NCBI GenBank assembly: GCA_039654915.1
Contig: CM077597.1
Location: 37,298,001 to 37,362,000 of the forward strand
Length of the DNA: 64,000 nucleotides
Direction of reading: 5' to 3'
DNA from: Aquilaria yunnanensis
Lineage: Eukaryota > Streptophyta > Magnoliopsida > Malvales > Thymelaeaceae
This document shows positions 12,249 to 22,290 of this stretch, in pieces (within the stretch, counting starts at the first letter, position 1; each line of letters starts with the position of its first letter). The notes beneath the pieces were generated by a model. The model was given only the letters and a program-made list of their open reading frames with translations. It was not told the DNA's origin and ran no database searches. The position numbers and the translations under genes were made by a program.

Positions 12249-13635
12249 TGTTAGTGTTGTGCCCAAAAGCCAATCATAAGAAGATTGTATTTTTGCACAT
12301 TGTGTCATGATATTTTATTAAGGCATTAATCCAAAAATTAGGTTTGTTGTTTTGTTTTTTTTGTAACATAATAAACATAACTGTAACCATGGTCTAGTAT
12401 TATTGTGAAGCGGGTTACAATAATATATAATGACTAGCATATGTGGAGACTAATATGAGATATGTAGTCTACATATAGGTACAAGTTGGAGAACTTGTGT
12501 ATTGGACCAACCCACCATGAGAATGCTACATGGATCGTTATATGAGTGTCATAAGTGATTCTCATAGTGATCATGGTATATGTAGTCCTTTGGCCTAAGG
12601 TCATCAAGGTTCCTTACATGTGAGTCACATACTTTGATACTTCCCTTTATTGCTCGTAACTAAGTGAACTTGAAGGAGGTCATTGGGTACGTCAGATATC
12701 ATGCGGAGGGTTTTGTATGATCAAGATGGGATTCATCCCTCCTATGTAACGGGAGTGATATCTTCAGGCCCCTTGATAGAGTGAGACTTAGAAAATGCAT
12801 GGCCATGCTCGGATGAATTGATATATGATATCAATGTCATCAGTCTAAGTTAGTCTACTCGGTAATCAAGAAACCAAAGATTGGGCCACACGATAGTGAC
12901 ACATTCCATGTCTTGTGCTTAGTCTTGATATCTTGGACAAAGGGACAATTTCATATATGGGTAATGATCATAAAGGTTTAGTTGAATCACTGACAATCTT
13001 GTCACGTGGGTAGCAATGATGTGTTGCTAGACACCGCTCACTGCTTATGATCATAAATGTGATTTATGATCATTGCCAACATGGTAAGAGCTTATTGGGT
13101 TGCACACATAAAGCCTATTTGGATTATTTGAGTGCATGGGCTAATTATTTGGGTTATGGTTTCATGATAATTTCGTATTAATAATTGGCCCAAAAGTTGA
13201 GCCATTGTTAAGCCCAAAATTAAAGACTAATTGGATTAGGGCTTTGAAACCAATTAGGCTAGGAAGTTGAGTCTCATTATAAATACAACATATAGTGAGA
13301 AATTCAAAGCCATGCCCTAGCCTCCAAAAGGTGACAATCGCACTCTTCTTTTGCTATTCCTTGGAGGATGCAAGCTAGCACTGTGAGCATAAGAAAAACG
13401 CATTTGCCGGGATGTGGTGGAAGCATGGTGATCCCAAGAGGCTCGTGTGGATACCATAGTGAGCTTGAACATGTCAATTATTCAGGTTTTGTGATTCAAC
13501 TCTATAGTTGGGTGAAAGATCTCAACCAAAATTATGTATGAAAATTTTTGAACACTCGGTTTACCCCATTTTACTTGGATCCTAAAGGGTTTCGGTTAAA
13601 TTCTACTGCAGTTGTTTGGCTCCAGAAACCCCACA
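12249..13635 (+). mobile_element. Solo LTR of the Copia family, TSD TTTAA
   Basis: It starts TGTTAGTGTTGTGCCC and ends GAAACCCCACA, matching the LTRs of the Copia element at 14219-21489 read in its sense direction. TTTAA flanks it at 12244-12248 and 13636-13640, with no internal region, so this is a 1,387-bp solo LTR. The TATA box attataaataca sits at about 13276-13287. It is clearly more diverged than the LTRs at 14219 and 60194, so it is an older insertion. It faces the 14219-15633 LTR with only 583 bp between them. Confidence 0.92.
13277..13285 (+). promoter_or_regulatory. TATA box of the Copia solo LTR
   Basis: The sequence ttataaata lies about 1 kb into the LTR. The same box is found at the matching place in the 14219 and 60194 LTRs (minus strand), which supports it as the U3 core promoter. 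Confidence 0.6.
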
Positions 13636-14218
13636 TTTAATAAGTCACCATGACTTCAAATCAATTTGGTCATAGTGGGTGAAGTAATCTTCTTTCACAA
13701 AAAAAAAAAATCATAACAACTCCCTTCTAGAAAGTCATGCTCATTCACTACAATTTAGTGTCACGTGATCTCCTAGCTCCTCACTTGACAATGACACCAA
13801 AAATCGTTCATACACTATCAAAGTTTTCTGAGAAGCTTGTAACCTTTACCTTGGATTCACCTTTAAGTTTCCCGAGCTCATTTTGTTTACAAAGCCCATC
13901 CTTTTTTGAGCTTCAGCGATGGTTGTTTGACTACCTAATTTGATTTCTGAAATTACCTAAAACTATGATCTACACTGAGACATTCAATGGCTTAAATTGA
14001 CAAGAAAACAACTCCTTACCCAATTCACCTGAGACATCTAGCTTCCCTTCAAAATCTGATCTCCATTGCTCTTCAATATCGACACTTTTCCTCTATTTTT
14101 TACAGCAAGGGGGATGATGACCAAATTGAGTCTAGCATGCCTGGCTGTACTCGACAAGGTGGATGTTACATCCTTAAGTTTTGTGTTTAACTCCTAATCA
14201 AATCCTTCATGTTCCCTC

Positions 14219-15633
14219 TATTGGGTTTTGGGAGCCAAACAGCGCAGCAGAATTTAACCGAAACCCTCCAGGATCCAAGTGAAACGGGGTAAACCGGGTG
14301 TTCAAAAATTTCATACCTAATTTTCGGTTGAGATCTCTCACTCAACTGTAGAGTCGAATCACAAAACCTGAACAGTTGACGTGTTCAGGCTCTCTATGGT
14401 ATCCACACGAGCCTCTCGGGATCACCACGCTTCCACCACGTCCCGGTAGATGCATTTCTCTTGCGCTCGCAGTGCTAGCTTACGTCCTCCAAGGAATTGC
14501 AAGAGAAGAGTGTGGCTGTCCTTTTGGGAGGCTAGGGCAAGGAGACCTGCGAATTTCTCACTTAAAAGTTGTATTTATAGTGAGACTCAACTTCCAGGCC
14601 TAATGGGTTTCAAAGCCCTAATCCAATTAGGATTTAATTTCGGGATTAATGATGGCTCAACTCCTTGGCCCATTATTAATACAAAATTCAAGTGAAACCA
14701 TAACCCAAATAATTAGCCCATGCACTCTAATGATCCAAATAGCTCTATGTGTGCGACCCAATAGGCTTTTTCCATCTTGGCAATGATCATAAATCACATT
14801 TATGATCATAAGCAATGAGCGGTGTTTAGCAACACATCATTGCTACCCAAGTGACAAGATTGTCGGTGAATCGACTAAACCTTTATGATCATCACCAATA
14901 TATGCCATTGTCCCTTTGTCCAAGATATCAAGACTAAGCACGAGACATGGAATGTGTCACTCTTGTATAGCTCAATCTTTGGTTTCTTGATTACCGAGTA
15001 GACCAACTTAAACTGACGACATTGATATCATATATCAACTCATCAGAGCATGGCCATGCATTTTCTCAGTCTTACTCTATCAAGGGGCCCAAAGATATCA
15101 CTCCCGTTACATAGGAGGGACAAATCCCATCTCGATCATACAAATCCCTCCGCATGATATGTGACATACCCAATGACCTCCTTCAAGTTCACTCAGTTAC
15201 GAGCAACAAAGGAAAGTATCAAAGTATGTGACTCACATGTAGGGAACCTTGATGATCTTAGGTCGAAGGAGTACATATACCATGATCACTATGAGAATCA
15301 CTTATGACACTCATATAACTATCCGTGAAGTGTTCTCATGGTGGGTCGGTCCAGTACACAAGTTCTCCAACTTGTACCCATATGTAGACTACATATCTCA
15401 TATTGTCTCCACATATGCTAGTCATTATGTATTATTGCAACCCGCTCCACAATAATACTAGACTAGGGACGTTTAAGAATATCATTATTCTAGGGTTACA
15501 ATTATGTTTATTACGTTACGCAGAAACAAAACAATAAACTAAATTGCTGGATTAATGCCTCAATAAAATATCATGACTCAATGTGCAAAAATACAATCAT
15601 CTCATGATTGGCCTTTTGGGCACAACACTAACA
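14219..15633 (-). repeat. 3' LTR of the Copia element (complete)
   Basis: This is 1,415 bp. On the plus strand it runs from TATTGGGTTTTGGGAGCC (first bases changed from TG to TA) to CACTAACA. It is nearly identical to the solo LTR at 60194-61612. The TATA box on the minus strand is at about 14571-14580 (plus-strand gtatttatag). Two short plus-strand frames inside (14376-14695) are also present in the 60194 copy but only because the LTRs are alike; I do not regard them as genes. Confidence 0.92.
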
Positions 15634-15650
15634 ATCTCCCACTTGCACTA
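15634..15650 (-). promoter_or_regulatory. Polypurine tract of the Copia element
   Basis: Minus-strand tagtgcaagtgggagat lies directly against the LTR start TGTTAG. GTGGGAGAT next to the 3' LTR is the usual plus-strand primer of plant Copia elements. Confidence 0.85.
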
Positions 15651-15708
15651 AAAGCCAATCATCCATGTATCTAATACTGATGGACCTAGAATGGCTATCA
15701 TGCTTCTG

Positions 15709-18700
15709 CTACGTAAGGGGCTTTGTCAGTGGATCAGCAATGTTGCTGTCTGTCGAAGTCCTGCATATCCTCACATCACCCCTCTCGATGATCTCCCTGA
15801 TGAAATGATAGCATCGGAGTATGTGTTTGGATCGCTGGTGAGATCGAGGTTCCTTAGCCTGTGCGATTACTCCATTGTTGTCACAATAGAGCTCTATCGG
15901 GTCGACAATGCTTGGAACCACTCCAAGTTCAGTGATGAACTTCTTGATCCAAACTGCCTCCTTCGCAGCATCAGAGGCGGCAATGTACTCAAATTCTGTT
16001 GTAGGGTCAGCTACTGTCTCTTGCTTTGAACTCTTCCAGCTCACAGCACCACCACCAATACAAAACACATAACCAGATTGTGATCTAAAATCATCCTTAT
16101 CGGATTGGAAGCTTGCATCGGTGTAACCCCTTACAACGAGCTGATCTTCACCTCCAAAGACCAAGAATGCATCCTTAGTCCTTCGTAAGTACTTAAGGAT
16201 GTTCTTAACAGCTGTCCAGTGACTTTCACTGGGGTTCAATTGGTACCTACTCGTCATGCTTAAAGCATATGAGACATCGGGACGAGTACATATCATGGCA
16301 TACATGATAGATCCAATTGCTGAGGCATATGGAATCTTACTCATGCGCTCTCTCTCCTTGGTTGTACTCGGACACTGAGATCTAGAAAGAGTGATACCAT
16401 GTGACATGGGCAAGAATCCTTTCTTGGAATCTTGCATGCTAAACCTCTTTAGCACCTTGTCAATATATATACTTTGACTTAGGCGAAGAGGCTTTCTAGA
16501 TCTATCTCTATAGATCCTGATGCCTAACACATAGGCTGCTTCACCCAGGTCCTTCATAGAGAAACATTTCCTTAGCCAAGTCTTCACAGACTGTAGCTCA
16601 GTAATGTCATTCCCGATGAGTAGTATGTCATCTACATACAACACCAAGAAGACAATAGCGCTCCCACTAACCTTCTTGTAGACACAAGGTTCATCTTCAT
16701 TTTTGATAAAACCAAACTCTTTGATTGCATCATCAAAATGAAGATTCCAACTTCAAGAAGCTTGCTTCAGTCTATAAATGGACCTTTGCAATTTGCACAC
16801 TTTATTGGCATTCTCAGGAATGACAAAACCCTCAGGTTGTGTCATGTACACATCTTCAAGTAGCTTTCCATTTAGGAATGCAGTTTTGACATCCATTTGC
16901 CATATCTCATAATCATAGTATGCAGCAATAGCAAACAAATTTTGGATGGATTTAAGCATAGCAACTGGTGAAAAAGTTTCATCATAGTCAATACCATGAA
17001 TTTGCTTGAAACCTTTTGCGACCAATCGTCCCTTAAAGGTAATCACATTACCATCCATGTCAGTTTTCTTCTTGAAAACCCATTTGCACCCTATGGGTTT
17101 TACCCCTTCAGGTGGGTCAACCAAAGTCCATACTTGGTTTTCATACATGGATTCGATCTCGGATTTCATGGCCACTAGCCACTTCTCAGAGTCAGGCCCC
17201 AACATAGCTTGTTGGTAGGTTGTGGGCTCATCTTGATCCATGAGCATCACATCACCAGTGTGAGTCACGAGAAATCCATATCTCTCGGGCTCACGCCGAA
17301 TGCTACCAATCCTACGTGGGCTCTGTGCTATAGGAACAGACTCTTGAACCACAACATCTTGTGGTGTCTATTCAGGTTCCATTTCAGGTTCGATGTCTCC
17401 TTCTTGTTCTTGAATTTCTTCAAGTTCTACTTTCCTCCCACTAGTTCCTTTAAATATAAACTCTTTCTCCAAAAAGACACCAGTTCGAGCAACAAACACT
17501 TTTTGCTCAGAGGGATTGTAGAAATAGTAAGCCTTTGTTTCTTTGGGATACCCAACAAAAAGGCATTTTTGAGATTTAGGCCCTAGTTTGTCAGAGGATT
17601 GACGTTTCACATAAGCGTCACAGCCCCAAATCTTCATAAAAGACAAATTGGGACGCCTCCCACTCCATATCTCATATGGTGTCTTTTGAATCGATTTAGA
17701 TGGAACTCAGTTTAGTGTAAAAGCGGCTGTCTCTAGAGCATGTCCCCAAAAGGAGTTTGGAAGGTCAGCTTGACTCATCATGGAGCGAACCATGTCTAAC
17801 AGAGTTTGATTTCTCCTTTCAGAAACACCATTCCATTGAGGTGTGCTTGGTGGAGTGAGTTGTGATACTATACCACAGTCCTTCAGATGGTCAAGGAATT
17901 CTCAATCCAAGTACTCTCCACCTCGATCTGATCAAAGCACTTTGATACTCTTCCCGAGTTTATTCTGTACTTCATTCTTGAATTCTTTGAACTTTTCAAA
18001 GGATTTTGACTTGTGTCTCATAAGAGACACATAGCCATATCTACTGAAGTCATCAGTGAAAGTAATGAAGTATTGGAAACCTCCTCTAGCTTGTGTAGAC
18101 ATAGGGCCACATACATCACTATGTATGAGTCCTAGTAAGTCATTAGCCCTTTCACTTTGCCCTGTGAATGGGGCTTTGGTCATCTTGCCCAACAAACATG
18201 ACTCACATGTCTCATATGATTCAAAATCAAATGAGTCCAAGAGTCCATCCTTATGGAGCTTGGATATGCGGGTCTCATTTATATGGCCCAAGCGATAGTG
18301 CCAGAGATAGGTCGAGTTTGAATCATTTAATCTGACCTTCTTGGTATTCACATTATAGATTGGATCTTCAAGGTCTATAACATACAACCCATTGCTAAGT
18401 TGAGCACTACCATAAAAGATTTCATTCAAATAAATAGAACAACATTTGTCCTTTATTATAAATGAAAAACCTTTCTTGTCCATACAAGAAACAGAAATCA
18501 AATTTCTACTAATAGTAGGCACAAAGTAGCAGTTGTCTAATTCTAAAACTAATCCACTAGGTAAAGTGAGAACATAAGTCCCTACGGCTAAGGCAGCAAC
18601 CCTTGCTCCATTTCCAACATGTAGGTCCACTTCACCTCGGGCCAATCTTCTACTTCTACTTCGATCCTGCACATTTGCACAAATGTGAGATCCACATCCA

Positions 18701-19599
18701 ATATCCAATACCCAAGATGAGGAACTAGAAAAGTTAGCCTCTATAACAAAAATACCTGAAGTGGAAGTCTTACTTCCCTTTTCCTTAGCAAGTCCTTCAA
18801 GATACAGCTTACAGTTGCGCTTCCAGTGTCCAGGTTGCTTACAATGGAAGCACTCCCCTTCCTTTGCCACACCACCCTTTGGTTTCAGTGCAGCTGAAGA
18901 AGAACTAGCATTGGACTTTCCATTAGCTTTATCCTTCTTCTTGTTGGCTTTTCCTTTTCCCTTGCCCTTTTGAACCATCAAAATGGGCTTAGCCTTCTTA
19001 AGGTTTTGGTCAGCAGTTCTCAACATGTTGAGCAATTCAGGGAGGGACTTGTCAAGGTCGTTCATGTTATAGTTCATGACGAACTGACTGTAGCTTTCAG
19101 GCAACGATTGCAAGACTACATCAATAGCCAACTCTTTCTGAAGAGCAAATCCCAAATTCTCAAGATTCTCAATGTACCCAATCATCTTGAGCACATGAGG
19201 ACCCACGGGACTTCCTTCAGACATCTTGCACTGAAACAATGCCTTAGAGGTCTCAAACCTCTCATGCCTAGCTTGCTCTTGGAAAAGCATTTTGAGATGT
19301 TCGATCATATCGAACGCCCCCATGTTCTCATGTTGCTTCTGAAGCTCAGATTCCATGGTAATAAGCATGAGGCATGCAACATCCAAAGCATCATCAGAAT
19401 GCCTCTTGTGAGCATCCCTTTCAGCTCTCGGAGCAGTGGCAGCAGGCTCATTTGGAATGGGCTGCTCTAGGACATAAGCCTTTCTCTCTTGTTTGAGGAC
19501 TATCCTCAAGTTTCGGTACCATTTGAGAAAGTTGGTCCCATTCAGTTTTTCCTTCTCAAGGATCGATCGCAACGAAAGTGTCGATGTGTTTTGTGCCAT
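15709..19599 (-). pseudogene. Copia gag-pol polyprotein, 1,296 codons with five in-frame stops
   Basis: One frame runs from the ATG at 19599 to the stop at 15709. Gag (UBN2-like, residues 1-240) ends with a CCHC knuckle at 250-263 (CFHCKQPGHWKRNC). Protease has VLDIGCGSH at 297-305, so the usual D-S/T-G is D-I-G. The GAG-pre-integrase region lies at 431-475 (LWHYRLGHI) and the integrase core from 490 (HSDVCGPM, then DRGGEY). Reverse transcriptase spans roughly 770-1000 (MDVKTAFLNG, YVDDILL at 988-994). RNase H closes it (TDASFQSD, ELYCDNNGVIAQA, RSKHI). Stops fall at 17932-17934, 17902-17904, 17707-17709, 17368-17370 and 16753-16755; four are TGA and one TAG, in places where arginine or glutamine is usual. 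Apart from these the frame is unbroken, so it died by point changes. It is a Ty1/Copia polyprotein, TNT1-like in general form; I do not assign the sublineage. Confidence 0.95.
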
Positions 19600-20702
19600 G
19601 GTTATCTACAACAGTAAATATGCAGTGTAAGAGTCATGTATTTTAATTCATTTAATAAGGACTTTTATTAAACGATACTCCCACTATTTTCCTCAAAATA
19701 ATAACCCTCGATATTATTTCGGAACACCTCGGTGCTAAGGTATTCTAGTGGGCCAAGATCCATATTTGACCACAACCTGAGTTAGCTTTGGCTTTTCTCT
19801 CAAGTTATAGCTATTTAGGTAGGCAACTCCTTGCCAATTGGATCTTATGCAACTCTTGGATAGTTGGGTGAACAACACTTGTCCAAGCTCATCTCATGAA
19901 CTTAAGCCCAACTCTATGCCTCTAAGTCCCTAATCCTATTAGGATGACTTAGTTAAGTCGAACCCAAAGTTAGCAGTTTGGATATCACTGTTATCCCATC
20001 GCGCCTTACCAAGATGAACATAGGTGCTTTGCTTTGGCAAACCCAACTAATGTTGATCAAAGTCTTGACGAGTGCCAACATTTGGAAGGCATCACATTTA
20101 ATGACTTAATATTTGTTTGAGGGGTTTTTTTTTTTTTTGATCTCACCAATTTGCTATCTCCGGTTGTTTTATAAATGCATCACATACAAATATAAAACAT
20201 GCATCTCATGCTTACAAGAAATAAACGTGACATGGTTATAGCCCAAACTATGTGATATTCTCAAGCCAATGAGAATATCATAAAAGCCTAAGAAAAGAAA
20301 AGAGTCTTCACAAGCTCCTTCTCTTCCTTTCTTGGTTACCCTTTTGTTGTCACCTCCTTGGACATACCACCTTGGACGATCCCATAATGCACCATTACAT
20401 CAATAATAGAAACCTCGGGTTACATTCGAGGGGAGTAAGGTAAAAAGAGAATGTACAATGAGAGTCATAAGAAAAGGCACGACTCGCAGGCCGTATTTAC
20501 AAGTACAACCAATCAAGGGCTATAACCATGCACCATGCTTCAAACACCAATTACCCTATCATGTCAAATCTCATTCACCAAAGATGTATGCCAATTTTCG
20601 TGTGTTGATTAACCAGTTTTTATTTATGTGGCGCTTCGCATACAGCGGTGCCGCTGGCCGGTTAGCAGGCGGTGGTTCCGCTGACCGGTCAGCGGACGGG
20701 GT
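19600..20702 (-). other. 5' leader of the Copia element
   Basis: About 1.1 kb between the gag ATG and the broken 5' LTR, without a coding frame that resembles anything known. It contains a run of T (20128-20139 on the plus strand) and, at its far end, a GC-rich palindromic block (20641-20700). The primer binding site expected next to the LTR is missing because the deletion removed it. Leaders of this length occur in plant Copia elements. Confidence 0.7.
20678..20695. repeat. Perfect 18-bp palindrome with an imperfect neighbour
   Basis: ccgctgaccggtcagcgg reads the same on both strands. A diverged copy, ccgctggccggttagcagg, lies just before it at 20651-20669. The block is strongly GC-rich within AT-rich surroundings and lies in the leader of the Copia element. 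Confidence 0.85.
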
Positions 20703-21489
20703 CAAGTGACAAGATTGTCGGTGAATCGACTAAACCTTTATGATCATCACCAATATATGCCATTGTCCCTTTGTCCAAGATATCAAGACTAACCACGAGA
20801 CATGGAATGTGTCACTCTCGTATAGCCCAATCTTTGGTTTCTTGATTACCGAGTAGACCAACTTAAACTGACGACATTGATATCATATATCAACTCATCG
20901 GAGCATGGCCATGCATTTTCTAAGTCTTACTCTATCAAGGGGCCCAAAGATATCACTCCCGTTACATAGGAGGGACAAATCCCATCTTGATCATACAAAT
21001 CCCTCCGCATGATATGTGACATACCCAATGACCTCCTTCAAGTTCACTCAGTTACGAGCAACAAAGGAAAGTATCAAAGTATGTGACTCACATGTAGGGA
21101 ACCTTGACGATCTTAGGTCGAAGGACTACATATACCATGATCACTATGAGAATCACTTATGACACTCATATAACGATCTATGAAGTGTTCTCATGGTGGG
21201 ACGGTCCAGTACACAAGTTCTCTAACTTGTACCCATATGTAGACTACATATCTCATATTAGTCTCCACATATGCTAGTCATTATGTATTATTGCAACCCG
21301 CTCCATAATAATACTAGACTAGGGACGTTTAAGAATATCATTATTCTAGGGTTATAATTATGTTTATTACGTTACGCAGAAACAAAACAACAAAAAAAAT
21401 TGCTGGATTAAAGCCTCAATAAAATATCATGACTCAATGTGCAAAAATACAATCATCTCATGATTGGCCTTTTGGGCACAACACTAACA
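20703..21489 (-). repeat. 5' LTR of the Copia element, truncated
   Basis: It matches 14848-15633 of the 3' LTR, so only the U3-side 787 bases remain. The missing part in the 3' LTR (14219-14847) contains the TATA box and the whole R/U5. The break falls at caagtgac, with the GC-rich leader block directly adjoining. The intact TSD at 21490-21494 shows the deletion happened after insertion. Confidence 0.9.
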
Positions 21490-21917
21490 CCCTCTTGTTA
21501 GTCAACTAGTCTTGACTCAAACATCTATGTAATTTGCTCCTTCAGCTCTAGCACATCACTACTACAATTTTCATAAATCCTGCAATTAGGTCCTTTGTTG
21601 CTTGTCAAGTAAGCCATTCTAATCTTTCATCTAAGGCAATTAAGTCACTTAGCTCAAGACTACCCCTAGTTTTTTGGTCCATTACAAAATAGCCCCTTAC
21701 CTTTCTTAGGCCTAAAAGTAAGTTCAAATCTTTTCCAAAATAGTTAGTTAAGCTGCTGTCTTACTGTAATCAAGCTAGGCTCAGTTCCAATACTCAAATA
21801 AATTTTGATTGCCAAAGGTAAAATAAAAAATTGGGGAAATTTCCTAACACAGTACCTATTTTTAATAATTAGCCTAATTAATCGTAATTATCTCATAGTT
21901 TAGGCAAGGTCATAACA

Positions 21918-22290
21918 TTTCTTCCCCCCATAAAAAAAATTTGGTCCTATACATTTCCCTGTCACAGTCTAAAGCTACAACCCCCAATATAGATTTCTCA
22001 CAAATCTATGATAATCTAAAATTGCTTACTAAGCCACATTTAATTTCATAATGCCATGTTTCAGTGGGTTAACTTTTAGTCTTCTTAACCATCATACAAA
22101 AACAATCATAGCCATAACTAAGTAATTTTTACTTAGGTAAGTTGGGAAAATGTTCATTAAGCTTTCTACATGCTCAAGTTCAACCAAACAATCTTTCTAC
22201 CTGAAGTTTAAGGTCATAGTAGAAACATTTCATTAAGCATTGCTTAACTTATAGGAACATGAGCATCATGTTGTTTCTTATGATGTCTCT
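21918..22290 (-). pseudogene. 3' end of a Gypsy internal region with polypurine tract
   Basis: On the minus strand the last bases before the LTR (ggaccaaatttttttt, then tggggggaagaaa) are the same kind of pol end plus purine tract as at 6690-6719. Upstream are about 350 bases of heavily decayed sequence in which I see only faint chromodomain-like pieces. At about 22290 similarity to the Athila-like ORF of copy 2 takes over, so the element is truncated here. Confidence 0.5.

Larger units (their letters stand above)
14219..21489 (-). mobile_element. Complete Ty1/Copia retrotransposon, TSD CCCTC, damaged 5' LTR
   Basis: CCCTC lies directly outside both ends (14214-14218 and 21490-21494). In minus-strand order: partial 5' LTR (21489-20703), leader (20702-19600), one gag-pol frame (19599-15709), polypurine tract (15650-15634) and full 3' LTR (15633-14219). 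The two LTRs differ at roughly twenty places over 787 shared bases by eye. The 5' LTR lacks about 630 bases that in the 3' LTR contain the TATA box, R and U5; the primer binding site is also gone. The copy therefore cannot start its own full-length RNA. Confidence 0.93.
10981..21917 (-). mobile_element. Gypsy 3' LTR (TGTTATGACC...GGTCATAACA), split by two Copia insertions
   Basis: The ends are a matching inverted pair: plus-strand TGTTATGACC at 10981 and GGTCATAACA at 21908-21917. A purine tract (minus strand of tttcttcccccca, 21918-21930) follows on the inner side, so this is the 3' LTR of a minus-strand element. Its real content is 10981-12243, 13641-14213 and 21495-21917, about 2.3 kb. The rest is the Copia solo LTR (12249-13635) and the Copia element (14219-21489) with their TSDs. 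The segments at 11300-12240 and 13640-14213 hold no gene that I can see. Confidence 0.65.

Noticed and set aside
14376..14695. Two overlapping frames also found at 60356-60670
   Set aside because: They lie in LTR copies that are almost identical over their whole length, so the sharing is no sign of coding.
15691..16029. Plus-strand open frame of 112 codons over the Copia RNase H
   Set aside because: It is the mirror of a well-supported minus-strand polyprotein. The same holds for the plus-strand frames between 16996 and 19470.
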